A stretch of DNA of 64,000 nt from Gordonia humi. GTDB lineage: Bacteria > Actinomycetota > Actinomycetes > Mycobacteriales > Mycobacteriaceae. The notes under the pieces are model-generated. The model saw nothing but the letters and a program-made list of their open reading frames with translations, did no database searches and was not told the origin of the DNA. Of this stretch, positions 52,015 through 63,655 are shown one piece after another (the stretch's first letter is position 1; each line of letters starts with the position of its first letter). Position numbers and translations under genes: made by a program. The stretch spans positions 3,162,001-3,226,000 of the forward strand of contig NZ_JACIFP010000001.1 in the NCBI RefSeq assembly GCF_014197435.1. Direction: 5' to 3'.

Positions 52015-55000
52015 CGGTCCTCCTCGTTCGCGATCAGCGGTCCGAAGACCGCCGCCGCCAGCCGCACGTACATCGGGGTCGACGCGGTCCCCGGCAACGA
52101 CGCGGCGTCGTCGAGCACGTCGGGGACGGCGACGCAGAGTTCCTCGAAGGTCACCGCCGCCTCCGGATCGCCGTGGAACACCAGGCCCGCATAGCGGTTC
52201 TTGTCGCCGTACGACTTCTGATACGCCCAGCCCGCACGTCGCATCGCCTGCCGATCGTTGCCGCCGCGGACGAATTCGCGGGCCGCGGACTCCGCGGCGT
52301 CGAGGGTGAGGCCGATCGGTGCGGTCAGACCCGCATCGCGGATCGCGATCAGCGTCGCCAGGATGTCTGCGGCGTCGCCGGGCGGGGCCAGGCGACTCAT
52401 CCGCGCCGACGGCCGGTACCCGCCCGCGCTGCCGACGACCACGGCCTCGGTCACCGGCGACGAACCTCCCGCCGCCATGGCGAGCAGCCTGATCCAGGCC
52501 GCGAGCCGATGTTTGGCGCCCAGCCGCGAGTAGCTCACCGGGACCAGGCGTCCGTCGAAGACGTCGCCGACGGTGCCGTAGAGGCGGCGTCCGCCGGACA
52601 GGTCGACCCGGACGTCGATCGCATCGGCGGCGTCGGATCGGTATCCGTGCGCCGCGGCGGCCACCGCCTGCGCCTTCTCCCGGATCGGACCGAAGGCGTC
52701 GGCTCCGAACGCGAACGGCGGCAGCGAACCCCGCCGCAGCTCGGCGCCCTGCGCGGCGATCGGGTCCCGCCCGTCGAGCAGCGCCTGCAAGTATCGGTTG
52801 CCCACTCCCCACTGTTCGAGGCCGTCGAGTGCGATCGCGAGCTGGTCGGGGTAGGACTCCTCCCCGTCGGGGATGCCGACGCCGAGTCGTTGGCGGGCGA
52901 AGCCCTCGACGGGTGCGGCGAAGAAGGACACGAGCTCGTCGAGGCCGACGTCCGCCTTCTCCGGTGGGGCGAGCCGGGCCTCGGAGATCGACGACAGCGC
53001 GGGCGCCGGACGCTGCGAACGCGTCACCGCGCTGAGCTCTCGTGCCCCCGCGAGCAGGGTCGTGTCGAAGCTGAACGGGCCGTGCCCGTCGACGTCGACG
53101 AAGTTGCGTTCGTCGAACGCCTGCAGGCTGTGCCGGTGGACGATCGGCGACTCGTCGCCGCGGTGACCGATCAGCGTGTCGACGGCGTCGACGAGTTCGC
53201 TCACCACCACCGCGGGCGGCAGCCGAGTGCCGGTGAGCGGGTTCGCTCCGGTGTAGAACACGAGCAGGTGATCGTCGGCAGCGGTGACCGCGTCGAGGAA
53301 GATCTGGCGGTCCTCGTCGCGACGGTTGCGCTCGCCGATCAGCGGGGCGACGGCCAGTGCGTCGTCGCCGTCGATGGAGCCGGGCCGCGGGTAGACGCCG
53401 GTGTCCATGCCGAGCAGCACGATCGCCCGGTGCGGCACCGAGCGCATCGGTGTCATGGAGCAGACGGTGAGTTCGCCGGTGCAGAAGTTCGACCGGGTCG
53501 GGCGCGCCGCGACGAGGCCGGCCACGAGATCGCGCAGGTCACCGAGTTCGAGTTCGGTGTCGTCGTCGCCAGGCAGGGCGTCGGCGATCATGCCGACGGC
53601 CTGCGCGCGCTGCCATTCGCCGTCGTCGGTGACGTCGGTGAGGGCGTCGACGGCGCCGGTCAGCAGATCGGCCCACGCGCCGACCGAGTGGCGGCCGTCG
53701 ACGGCGTCGATGAACGTCGCGAGACGGTCGCAGAACTCGGCGAAGCGCCCGACGAGGTCGGTGTCGGTCGAGTCGATGCCCGACAGCGGCAGCGCGGTGG
53801 CCAGCCACTCGTTCTCGGACTCCTCGGCCACCACGCCGAGGAGCACGCGGTCCAGCCCGGTCGCCACGGTGCCCTGCGGGAAGCCGCCGAGCCCGAATCG
53901 ATCGCGTTGCCGCGCGTCGACTCCCCACCGCATACCCGACCGGACGACCCATCCGGAGAGTGTGTCGACGTCGTTGTCGGTGAAGCCGAACCGGGCGCGG
54001 ACGGGTTCGGCGGCGACGAGGTCGAGGAGTTCGCCCGCCCGCACGCGGCCGGCGGCGAGATCGAGGATCCGGGCGAGCACGTCGAGGACGCCGTTCGACT
54101 CGCGCAGACCGCGGTCGGCCAGCCGCACTCGCAGATCGAACGCCGGATGGTGCAGCCCGGTCTGACCGAACGCCCCGCGGATGAGCGGTGCGAAGGCCTC
54201 CACATCGGGGCACATGATCAGCACGTCGCGCGGTTCGAGGGTCTCGTCGTCGGCGAACAGGTGCAGCAGTCGGTCACGCAGCACCTCGACCTGACGTTCG
54301 GGCCCGTGGCAGGCGTGCACCTCGATCGAGGTGTCGGCCACCAGTGACGCGGACTCGAGTCGGTCTCGCTCGAGCCCGGACTGCAGCGCCGCTAGCACCG
54401 TGCGCGGGGACGCGGCGCCGTCGTTCTCGGTCTCGTGATGGAGGTCGGCGTCGATCGACGGTGCCAGCACCTGTTGCATCTCCTGCACGTCACGAGAGAG
54501 CGCCGACAGGAGCGGATGGTCGGGCGCGGCCGCGGTGTACGCCGAACGCAGGACGCGGGTGTCGACGGGATCGGCGGCGACGCGCCGCCACAGCGCGTCG
54601 GACGGGTGCGGCAGATAGAGGCCGACCTCGCGGTGGGCGGCCAACGCCTCCAGCACCGCGTGGAGGGTCTGCGGGATCCGCGTGGACCCGAACACCGACA
54701 GTCGCTCGGGCAGGTCGACGGCGCCGGGGCTCTCGCGGAGTCGGCCGGTGAGCTCGGACAGGTCCTGGGCCGGATGCGGCACACCGACCTCCTCGCGCAC
54801 CAGACGCCAGAACCAGGGCTGCCAGCGCAGGTGTTCGGCGAGCTCGTTGCCCGCTCCGTCGGTGTCGCGCCCGGCCGCCCAGTCGGTGATCATCGTCGGA
54901 CGCTGCCACCCGTAGGCGCCGAACAGTCCCGCGACGGTCGCCGCCGTGGCGAAGCGGCGGCCGCTGCGCAGCTCGTCTCCGGGCCCGCCCGACAGTCCGA

Positions 55001-55340
55001 GATGGGCGGCCAGCACGTCCAGGCGCGGATCGGCGAGGTGGGCGTCGAGCACCCGGAGCACCGGCCAACGGAGCCGGTCGGCGAACCAGTTCTGGGCGGC
55101 GTCGGCGTCGTCGGCCAGTGCCGCGCTCACCTGGCTCAGCAGCGCCGCCGGAGAGTCGAAGGAGATGTTCGCCGCGATCTGCAGCCGCAGCGACAGGCGC
55201 TGTTGCAGCCAGCGTTCGACACCGCGCTCGGGTACCGCGACGATCTCGGTGGTCATCGGGTCGTCGAGCGGTGTGGCCAGCACATCGGCGAGGACGCCGA
55301 CGAGGGTGTCGGCTCGGGCCGCACGGTGAACGGTCAGCAT
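52011..55340 (-). CDS. recC: RecC, exodeoxyribonuclease V gamma subunit
   Basis: A 1109-residue protein of normal length, with the N-terminal helicase-like region (PERGVERWLQQRLSLRLQIAANISFDSP) and the later stretches EPRDVLIMCPDVEAFAPLIRGAFG, SVPHRAIVLLGMDTGVYPRPG and FYTGANPLTGTRLPPAVVVSELVD. Walker motifs are lost, as expected for RecC, which recognises Chi. ATG at 55340 begins at the family start (LTVHRAARADTLVGVLADVL). It is the first gene of recC-recB-recD. Confidence 0.92.
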   Translation of the reverse strand: MLTVHRAARADTLVGVLADVLATPLDDPMTTEIVAVPERGVERWLQQRLSLRLQIAANISFDSPAALLSQVSAALADDADAAQNWFADRLRWPVLRVLDAHLADPRLDVLAAHLGLSGGPGDELRSGRRFATAATVAGLFGAYGWQRPTMITDWAAGRDTDGAGNELAEHLRWQPWFWRLVREEVGVPHPAQDLSELTGRLRESPGAVDLPERLSVFGSTRIPQTLHAVLEALAAHREVGLYLPHPSDALWRRVAADPVDTRVLRSAYTAAAPDHPLLSALSRDVQEMQQVLAPSIDADLHHETENDGAASPRTVLAALQSGLERDRLESASLVADTSIEVHACHGPERQVEVLRDRLLHLFADDETLEPRDVLIMCPDVEAFAPLIRGAFGQTGLHHPAFDLRVRLADRGLRESNGVLDVLARILDLAAGRVRAGELLDLVAAEPVRARFGFTDNDVDTLSGWVVRSGMRWGVDARQRDRFGLGGFPQGTVATGLDRVLLGVVAEESENEWLATALPLSGIDSTDTDLVGRFAEFCDRLATFIDAVDGRHSVGAWADLLTGAVDALTDVTDDGEWQRAQAVGMIADALPGDDDTELELGDLRDLVAGLVAARPTRSNFCTGELTVCSMTPMRSVPHRAIVLLGMDTGVYPRPGSIDGDDALAVAPLIGERNRRDEDRQIFLDAVTAADDHLLVFYTGANPLTGTRLPPAVVVSELVDAVDTLIGHRGDESPIVHRHSLQAFDERNFVDVDGHGPFSFDTTLLAGARELSAVTRSQRPAPALSSISEARLAPPEKADVGLDELVSFFAAPVEGFARQRLGVGIPDGEESYPDQLAIALDGLEQWGVGNRYLQALLDGRDPIAAQGAELRRGSLPPFAFGADAFGPIREKAQAVAAAAHGYRSDAADAIDVRVDLSGGRRLYGTVGDVFDGRLVPVSYSRLGAKHRLAAWIRLLAMAAGGSSPVTEAVVVGSAGGYRPSARMSRLAPPGDAADILATLIAIRDAGLTAPIGLTLDAAESAAREFVRGGNDRQAMRRAGWAYQKSYGDKNRYAGLVFHGDPEAAVTFEELCVAVPDVLDDAASLPGTASTPMYVRLAAAVFGPLIANEEDR

Positions 55341-55347
55341 GCGGTGC

Positions 55348-55815
55348 TCAGCGGCGCCGGCGCAACGGCACCGGATCGCCGAGACGCTCGCGCAGGCGAT
55401 CGACGAGGAAGTCGGTGAGCGGCATCGGTCGCTGCGTCGCCGGATCGACCGCGGTGACGGTGGTGTCCGACAATGCCGCGACCTCACCGGTCGGCGCGAC
55501 GAGGCGGCAGCCGAAGTCGAACGACGAGGTGCCGATCCGGCTGATCCAGACGTGGACCGTGACCGGCTCGGCGCTGTAGTGCAGGATGCTCACGAACTCG
55601 AGTTCCTGGCGCGCGAGGACCGTCCAGAACTCTGTGCGCGCATCGCCGAACCACTCGGTCATGGCGCGTACGCGCGACTCCTCGACGATTCGCGCGATCT
55701 GGACGTTGTTGATGTGGCCGAGCGAGTCCTGATCGCCCCAGCGCATCGCGACGTCGACCGTGAACGGCTGGTGCGCCGCACTCGCCTTCTGTTGATCCGA
55801 CACGCAGACGACCAT
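55348..55815 (-). CDS. Hotdog-fold acyl-CoA thioesterase
   Basis: A 155-residue protein of the 4HBT/YbgC type: RWGDQDSLGHINNVQIARIVEESR carries the catalytic Asp in the 'GDqDslGHinN' loop. Strands VSILHYSAEPVTVHVWISRIG follow. It hydrolyses acyl-CoA; specificity is unknown. The start is uncertain: ATG at 55815 or GTG at 55803; neither has ideal ribosome-site spacing. It is immediately upstream of recC on the same strand, with only seven bases between, and may be in the same transcript. Confidence 0.88.
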   Translation of the reverse strand: MVVCVSDQQKASAAHQPFTVDVAMRWGDQDSLGHINNVQIARIVEESRVRAMTEWFGDARTEFWTVLARQELEFVSILHYSAEPVTVHVWISRIGTSSFDFGCRLVAPTGEVAALSDTTVTAVDPATQRPMPLTDFLVDRLRERLGDPVPLRRRR

Positions 55816-55864
55816 ATCTCCGGCCTCTGACACGCGATCCACTCGCGTCGATACACTGCCCGGT

Positions 55865-56476
55865 GTGGCCATCGACTCCCAACGCCTGCGACTGCATCCG
55901 GTGTCGCACGAGGACGTCGAACGTCTGTATCGACTGGACGCCGACCCCGAGGTGATGCGCTTCGTGAGCGGTGGTCGATCCACCGCACGCAGCACGATCG
56001 CCGACTGGGTGGTCCCCCGGTCGCAGGCCCAGTTCGCCTCGCACGGAACCGGATTGTGGACCGTGTCCCTACGTCGCGGCGGAGCCTTCGTCGGGTGGGT
56101 GCAGTTGCGGCTGCCGCGGCACAGTTTCGCCCACGAACTCGAGTTGAGCTATCGGATCGCCCGCGAGCACTGGGGGCGCGGGTACGCCGCGGAGGCGTCG
56201 TCGGCGCTCATCGCGGTGACCTTCCTCTCGACCGACACCACACGCGTCTTCGCGAGCACTCACGCCGATCACCTCGCGTCCCAGCGCGTGATGGGCAAAC
56301 TCGGAATGCGGCTGTCGCCGATGTCGCTGTCGCCGGAGCAGTTCGACGGCGCCGACGGCGACATCGAGTACGAGATCCTGCGCGAACAGTGGGCGTCCAC
56401 GCGCGGGCGACACGCCGACGGCCATCGCTCCGGCCGTCATCGGCGGGCAATCGGCACCGTCGACATGACCGCCTGA
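55865..56476 (+). CDS. GNAT N-acetyltransferase (RimJ/RimL-like)
   Basis: A 203-residue acetyltransferase. The start RLRLHPVSHEDVERLYRLDADPEVMRF, the ELELSYRIAREHWGRGYAAEASSALI segment (acetyl-CoA site WGRGYAAEA) and FASTHADHLASQRVMGKLGM are typical of the RimJ/RimL group that acetylates protein N-termini or small amines. The tail (about 180-203) is rich in Arg/His. The GTG at 55865 begins at the family start and lies 49 bases from the divergent thioesterase. Confidence 0.85.
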   Translation: MAIDSQRLRLHPVSHEDVERLYRLDADPEVMRFVSGGRSTARSTIADWVVPRSQAQFASHGTGLWTVSLRRGGAFVGWVQLRLPRHSFAHELELSYRIAREHWGRGYAAEASSALIAVTFLSTDTTRVFASTHADHLASQRVMGKLGMRLSPMSLSPEQFDGADGDIEYEILREQWASTRGRHADGHRSGRHRRAIGTVDMTA

Positions 56477-56493
56477 CACCCAGGTATTACCGT

Positions 56494-56510
56494 TGAGCGG
56501 TACGCGCTCA
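56494..56510 (+). promoter_or_regulatory. Small inverted repeat upstream of ndh
   Basis: TGAGCG-GTACG-CGCTCA is a 6-5-6 perfect inverted repeat, about 35 bases before the ndh start and 18 after the GNAT stop. It could be an operator of ndh or part of a weak terminator. Confidence 0.25.
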
Positions 56511-56544
56511 CGCATAACGAACAACGAACACTGGAGACACACCG

Positions 56545-57975
56545 ATGAGCAACACCATTGCCACCGATCCGATGAGGCGCCGACAGGTCGTCATCATCGG
56601 ATCGGGCTTCGGCGGGCTGTTCGCGGCGCAGCGCCTCAAGAAGGCCGACGTCGACGTCACCCTGATCGCCAAGACGACCCATCACCTGTTCCAGCCGATG
56701 CTCTACCAGGTCGCGACGGGCATCATCGCCGAGGGCGAGATCGCACCGGCCACCCGCGTCATCCTCCGTGACCAGCGCAATGCGCGCGTCCTCCTCGGTG
56801 AGGTCTTCGACATCGATCTGGAGAAGCAGACCGTCTCCTCGCAGCTTCTCGAGCGCACCACCGTCACCGCGTACGACGACCTGATCATCGCCGCCGGCGC
56901 CGACCAGAGCTACTTCGGCAACGACCAGTTCGCCGAGTACGCGCCCGGTATGAAGACCATCGACAACGCCCTCGAACTCCGCGGCCGCATCCTCGGCGCC
57001 TTCGAGCAGGCCGAACTCTCGAACGATCCCGTCGAGCAGGAGATGCTCCTGACGTTCGTCGTCGTCGGCGCCGGACCGACCGGTGTGGAGATGGCCGGTC
57101 AGATCGCCGAGATGAGCGATAAGACCTTGAAGGGCGCCTTCCGCAACATCGACCCGACCAAGGCGAAGGTGATCCTGCTCGACGCCGCGCCCGCCGTCCT
57201 CCCGCCGTTCGGCGAGAAGCTCGGCAACAAGGCGAAGGCCCGCCTGGAGAAGCTCGGCGTCGACGTGCGGCTGGGCGCGATGGTGACCGACATCGACGAC
57301 GACAGTCTCACCGTCAAGTACCCGAACGGGGAGATCTCGACCATCCAGAGCCAGTGCAAGGTCTGGTCGGCGGGCGTACAGGCCAGCGGCCTCGGGAAGA
57401 TCCTCGCCGATCAGTCCGAGACCGAACTCGACCGCGCGGGGCGCGTCAAGGTGGGACCGGATCTGACGATCCCCGGCCATGACAACGTGTACGTCGTCGG
57501 CGACATGATGGCCGTCGACGGTGTCCCGGGCGTGGCTCAGGGCGCCATCCAGGGCGGCCGGTACGCGGCCGACGCGATCCGCGCCGCGCTCAAGGGCCAC
57601 ACCCCGGACCAGCGCAAGCCGTTCAGCTATTTCGACAAGGGCTCGATGGCCACCATCTCGCGGTTCAGCGCGGTGATGCAGGTGCCGATCCCCGGGACCA
57701 AGAAGAAGTTCGAGACCGAGGGCTACTTCGCGTGGCTGGGCTGGCTGATGCTGCACCTGGTGTACATCGTCGGATTCCGCAACCGCCTGAACACGTTCGT
57801 CAACTGGTTCTTCGCCTTCTCCACCCGGGGACGCACCCAGCTCGCGGTGACCGAGCAGCAAGTGTACGCGCGCCACGCACTCACCGAACTCTCCTACCTC
57901 GAACGCCTCCGTCTCGCCGACGACGAGCGCGCCCGCGCCAAGAAGGCGCTCGAGGACCGCAACGGCACCGCGTAG
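56545..57975 (+). CDS. ndh: Type II NADH dehydrogenase
   Basis: A 476-residue single-subunit flavoenzyme that passes electrons from NADH to menaquinone without pumping protons. FAD motif VVIIGSGFGGLFAA, the NADH motif VVVGAGPTGVEMAG, the quinone-site AQGAIQGGRYAA and VYVVGDMMA are all present. A C-terminal amphipathic/hydrophobic region (LGWLMLHLVYIVGF) anchors it to the membrane. CTGGAGA precedes the ATG. A strong terminator follows. It closely resembles mycobacterial Ndh. Confidence 0.93.
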   Translation: MSNTIATDPMRRRQVVIIGSGFGGLFAAQRLKKADVDVTLIAKTTHHLFQPMLYQVATGIIAEGEIAPATRVILRDQRNARVLLGEVFDIDLEKQTVSSQLLERTTVTAYDDLIIAAGADQSYFGNDQFAEYAPGMKTIDNALELRGRILGAFEQAELSNDPVEQEMLLTFVVVGAGPTGVEMAGQIAEMSDKTLKGAFRNIDPTKAKVILLDAAPAVLPPFGEKLGNKAKARLEKLGVDVRLGAMVTDIDDDSLTVKYPNGEISTIQSQCKVWSAGVQASGLGKILADQSETELDRAGRVKVGPDLTIPGHDNVYVVGDMMAVDGVPGVAQGAIQGGRYAADAIRAALKGHTPDQRKPFSYFDKGSMATISRFSAVMQVPIPGTKKKFETEGYFAWLGWLMLHLVYIVGFRNRLNTFVNWFFAFSTRGRTQLAVTEQQVYARHALTELSYLERLRLADDERARAKKALEDRNGTA

Positions 57976-57993
57976 TTCCGCTTCCGGGTAGTT

Positions 57994-58037
57994 CCGACTT
58001 CCGGCCGCCTGTCTCGTGACAAGCGGCCGGAAGTCGG
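57994..58037. terminator. Terminator after ndh
   Basis: A perfect 15-base stem (57994-58008 with 58023-58037), with an inner 4-base stem (TGTC/GACA) in the loop, lies 18 bases after the ndh stop. Just before it two similar units (TAGTTCCG-CTTCCGGG and TAGTTCCGACTTCCGG) stand in tandem. Confidence 0.75.
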
Positions 58038-58051
58038 GCCCGCAGCGGAAA

Positions 58052-58129
58052 CGGCTACGGGCCCGCCTCGCGGCCACCGGTCACGCCCAGTGGCGTGATT
58101 CTCGGTAGTGGAGTGCGGGCCCGTAGCCG
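58052..58129. repeat. Nested inverted repeat between ndh and the BCCT gene
   Basis: Outer arms 58052-58066 (CGGCTACGGGCCCGC) and 58115-58129 are perfect 15-base reverse complements. Between them TCACGCC-CAGT-GGCGTGA (58081-58098) makes an inner hairpin. The array begins 14 bases after the ndh terminator and may stop BCCT transcription, or may be an RNA structure of its own. Confidence 0.6.
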
Positions 58130-58144
58130 GATTGCTGTCTTCCG

Positions 58145-59860
58145 TTACGCGGACGTCTCCGGCGTGTCCACCGACTCGTCGGCGGCGGCCTCGTCGTCGC
58201 CGACGTGGACGACCGGTTGGGAGCCCGTCTCGCTGTAGCGTGTCACGAGGTCGAAGTCGTCGCCGTAACTGCCGGTGCCGATCGCGACGGCGCGCTCGAC
58301 GAGCAGCGAGCTGCGTGATTCGACGAGCATCGTCGGGTCGTTGCGCAGATCCTTGTACAGGGCGACGCAGAGCAGCAGCATGACGATCACGAACGGCACC
58401 GAGGCGATGATGGTGATCGACTGCAGTCCGTCCAAGGCCGTCTCGCCGCCCACCGAGAGCATGATCGCGGCCACCGCACCGGTCAGGACACCCCAGAAGA
58501 TGACGGTCGGCTTACGCGGCTCGTGCGCACCCTTCTCCGACAGCGAGCCCATGACGATCGACGCGGAGTCCGCGCCGGACACGAAGAAGATCGCGACCAG
58601 GAGCATCACCAGCACCGCGGTGACCGTCGACCACGGCATCGTGTCGAGCAGATTGAACAGCGCACCCGTCGAGTCGACGTCGCTCGGATCCTTCACCAGA
58701 TCGCCGAACTCGTCCTGACGGTGGATGGCGGCGCCGCCGAAGACACAGAACCAGACGAGGCTGACCATGGTCGGGACCAGGAGCACGCCGGCCACGAACT
58801 GACGGATCGTGCGGCCGCGGCTGATGCGCGCGATGAACATGCCGACAAAGGGGGTCCAGGAGATCCACCACGCCCAGTAGAAGATCGTCCAGCTCGACAG
58901 CCAGCTCGCGAGCTGCTCATCGCCGTCGGCGCCGGTGCGCGAGCTCATGCCGACGTAGTCCTGGATGTAGTCGCCGAGCGCGCTCGGGATCAGGTTCAGG
59001 ATCAGCAGCGTGGGCCCGACGACGAACACGAACACGGCCAGCAGCAGCGCGAGGACCATGTTGATGTTCGAGAGCCACTGGATGCCGCGCGCGATGCCCG
59101 ACACGGCCGACAGGATGAAGCAGCAGGTCAATACCGCGATGATGACGACCAGGATCGGCGTGCCGACACTGCCGACCCAGCCGGCGAACTTCAGCCCGTC
59201 ACCGATCTGCAGGGCGCCCAGACCGAGCGACGCGGCCGATCCGAACAGGGTCGCGAAGATCGCGAGGATGTCGATGATCTTGCCCGCCGGTCCGTTGGCG
59301 CGGTCGCCGAACAGCGATGTGAACGCCGCCGACAGCAGCTGCGACCGCCCCTTGCGGTACATGCCGTAGCCGATCGCGAGTCCGACCACCGCGTAGATCG
59401 CCCACGGCTGCAGGCCCCAGTGGAACATCGTGGTGGCCATCGCGGTCTTGAACGCCTCGACGGTCTCCGGCGCGACGGTGCCCGGCGGCGGATTCACGAA
59501 GTACGTCAGCGGCTCGGCGACGCCGAAGAACATGAGACCGATCCCCATGCCGGCACTGAACATCATGGCGATCCACGAGCTGGTCCGGAACTCCGGGCCC
59601 TCGTCGTCCTTACCGAGATTGATGCGGCCGTACTTGCTGACGGCCAGCCAGATCACGAAGATGACGAATCCGGTGGTGGCGATGACGAACAGCCATCCGA
59701 GGTACTTGATCACCCCGTCCTGAGCATCGGCGGAAATCGTCTTCAAGCCCTCTTTGTCGAGGAATCCCCAGAGGACGAAGGCGATCGACAGCGCCGCGGT
59801 GATCGAGAAGACCACCCAGTCGCGTGTCGGATTCTCCTTGGATTTACTCGGCGTTGACAC
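58145..59860 (-). CDS. BCCT-family betaine/carnitine/choline transporter
   Basis: A 571-residue protein with 12 membrane helices. HWGLQPWAIYAVVGLAIGY (helix 4) and FYWAWWISWTPFVGMFIARISRGRTIRQF (helix 8, the aromatic substrate cage) are the BCCT signature. In the helix-three Gly-rich segment one reads FSAGMGIGLMFFGVAEPL. It imports a compatible solute (betaine, ectoine or similar) with Na+ or H+. An acidic C-terminal tail (about 30 residues) is typical of osmosensing. AAGGAG precedes the GTG at 59860. Confidence 0.93.
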   Translation of the reverse strand: MSTPSKSKENPTRDWVVFSITAALSIAFVLWGFLDKEGLKTISADAQDGVIKYLGWLFVIATTGFVIFVIWLAVSKYGRINLGKDDEGPEFRTSSWIAMMFSAGMGIGLMFFGVAEPLTYFVNPPPGTVAPETVEAFKTAMATTMFHWGLQPWAIYAVVGLAIGYGMYRKGRSQLLSAAFTSLFGDRANGPAGKIIDILAIFATLFGSAASLGLGALQIGDGLKFAGWVGSVGTPILVVIIAVLTCCFILSAVSGIARGIQWLSNINMVLALLLAVFVFVVGPTLLILNLIPSALGDYIQDYVGMSSRTGADGDEQLASWLSSWTIFYWAWWISWTPFVGMFIARISRGRTIRQFVAGVLLVPTMVSLVWFCVFGGAAIHRQDEFGDLVKDPSDVDSTGALFNLLDTMPWSTVTAVLVMLLVAIFFVSGADSASIVMGSLSEKGAHEPRKPTVIFWGVLTGAVAAIMLSVGGETALDGLQSITIIASVPFVIVMLLLCVALYKDLRNDPTMLVESRSSLLVERAVAIGTGSYGDDFDLVTRYSETGSQPVVHVGDDEAAADESVDTPETSA

Positions 59861-59999
59861 AGGTCTCCTTCGCCACGAGCTCCACACGGTCATTTGTCGT
59901 TCCATACCCGTCGCAGGGCGCAAACCACCCTGAGACGACCATCTCAACTTTTCGACCGTAACAGGTTGTTCTCAGGTGGCAAACGGACCGCTACGAGAA

Positions 60000-60023
60000 G
60001 ACGCCCCGATCCCTCGGGGCGTC
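60000..60023 (-). terminator. Terminator after the PaaI-type thioesterase gene
   Basis: A perfect 10-base stem (GACGCCCCGA, 60000-60009 with 60014-60023) and a TCCC loop, 20 bases past the stop of the hotdog gene on the minus strand, followed by TTCTC. A standard small intrinsic terminator. Confidence 0.8.
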
Positions 60024-60043
60024 CACACTCGTTCGCGACGGTC

Positions 60044-60463
60044 TCACCGCGCGATGTTCTGCATTCTCACACGGGATTGCGCGATGAGCCGCCCCTGGTC
60101 ATCGACCATGTCGACCTGCCACAACTGCTGACGGCGTCCGCGATGAACGGGTGTCGTCGTCACCGTGATGTCCCCGTCGGAAACGGACCGCAGAAAGTCC
60201 GTCGAGTTGTTCACGCCGACGGCGGTCCCGCCGATGCCGCTCTCCTGCACCCAGCAGAAGGCGCTGATGCTCGCCGCGCTCTCGGCGATCGCGCAATAGG
60301 TGCCACCGTGGACGATGCCGAACGGCTGGTGGTGGTCGGGGGTGATCGTCAGGTGACCGCGGATCCCGTCGCCCGACGCCTCGTCGACGACGAAGCCCAA
60401 CAACTTGTCCATGCCGCCCGACTCCGCTGCCTGCCGCAGGGTCTCGGCGAGTTTCTCGTTCAT
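60044..60463 (-). CDS. PaaI-type hotdog thioesterase
   Basis: A 139-residue protein of the PaaI/DUF4442-like thioesterase group. ITPDHHQPFGIVHGGTYCAIAESAAS contains the conserved HGG with the catalytic Glu/Asp in the following helix, and GVNNSTDFLRSV the 'N..(F)l' loop. It hydrolyses aromatic or fatty acyl-CoA. ATG at 60463 starts directly at the family N-terminus (MNEKLAETLRQAAESGG). Monocistronic with its own terminator. Confidence 0.88.
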   Translation of the reverse strand: MNEKLAETLRQAAESGGMDKLLGFVVDEASGDGIRGHLTITPDHHQPFGIVHGGTYCAIAESAASISAFCWVQESGIGGTAVGVNNSTDFLRSVSDGDITVTTTPVHRGRRQQLWQVDMVDDQGRLIAQSRVRMQNIAR

Positions 60464-60622
60464 ACCGGTCAGCGTGCCATCACCGACCCGAACGCGGGTA
60501 ATCGCCCCGACGCTTCCGGACCCGGAGAGATCAGTGACCCCCGCACTCGTATACGAGCACGGGGGCCACTGGCGGATCGGAGGTCTCTGCAGCCCTCAGG
60601 ACACTCAGACGATCCTTGCGAT

Positions 60623-60641
60623 TGAATGTAGGCTATCCTTA
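60623..60641 (+). promoter_or_regulatory. Weak IdeR/DtxR-like box upstream of blaI
   Basis: TGAATGTAGGCTATCCTTA matches the iron-box consensus TWAGGTWAGSCTWACCTWA at 14 of 19 positions, with the right half nearly complete. It overlaps a possible -10 (TATCCT) seven bases before a GTG at 60647. That GTG opens a 39-codon frame whose TGA overlaps the blaI ATG. Whether iron controls this region is unproven. Confidence 0.3.
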
Positions 60642-60762
60642 CTTACGTGTCAAGCGCGGATCGTCGTGAGACACGGACCACTGACGGGAACCTTCTCCGA
60701 CCGGGCGACGTTGAGCACGGTGGACAGGGCAGAGAACAGACTTCGACGGGAGCCGACGTAAG

Positions 60763-61155
60763 ATGAAGAAGATGAACGGCCTGGGAGAGCTCGAACGCGC
60801 AGTGATGGACACCCTGTGGGCGTCGGCGACGCCGCAGACGGTGCGGCAGGTGCATGCCGAATTGTCCCGCTCCCGATCGCTCGCCTACACCACGGTGATG
60901 ACCGTGCTGCAACGCCTGTCGAAGAAGGAGCTCGTCACCCAGATCCGTGACGATCGCGCCCATCGATACACCGCCACCCGTCCGCGTGAGGACCTCGTCG
61001 CCAGCCTGATGGTCGACGCCCTCAAGGGGGCCGAGGCGCCGGGGTCACGTCATGCGGCACTGGTCTCGTTCGTCGGTCAGGTCGACGCCGACGAGATCGC
61101 CGCCCTCCGCGAGGCTTTGGACGAACTCGAATCGTCCCGCGGCGCCAAACACTAG
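60763..61155 (+). CDS. blaI: BlaI/MecI/CopY-family repressor
   Basis: A 130-residue winged-helix regulator. GELERAVMDTLWASATPQTVRQVHAELSRSRSLAYTTVMTVLQRLSKKELV is the family DNA-binding domain, and the C-terminal helix mediates dimerisation. It is followed 55 bases later by an M56 membrane peptidase, the standard sensor partner that cleaves BlaI on signal. The same pair (Rv1846c-Rv1845c) stands near guaB1 in mycobacteria. Two ATGs (60763, 60772) are possible; the first has GGGAG about ten bases upstream. Confidence 0.92.
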   Translation: MKKMNGLGELERAVMDTLWASATPQTVRQVHAELSRSRSLAYTTVMTVLQRLSKKELVTQIRDDRAHRYTATRPREDLVASLMVDALKGAEAPGSRHAALVSFVGQVDADEIAALREALDELESSRGAKH

Positions 61156-61210
61156 AGTCAGCACCGACCACCGAGCATCTGCTCGTCGACATCAGCGGAG
61201 AGGGGAGCCG

Positions 61211-63645
<2,435 letters not shown>

Positions 63646-63655
63646 TCCCACCCCG

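Noticed and set aside
46808..55340. A phage or defence-island origin of the large helicase-nuclease genes
   Set aside because: Length, order and motifs are those of the housekeeping RecBCD; no other defence genes are nearby.
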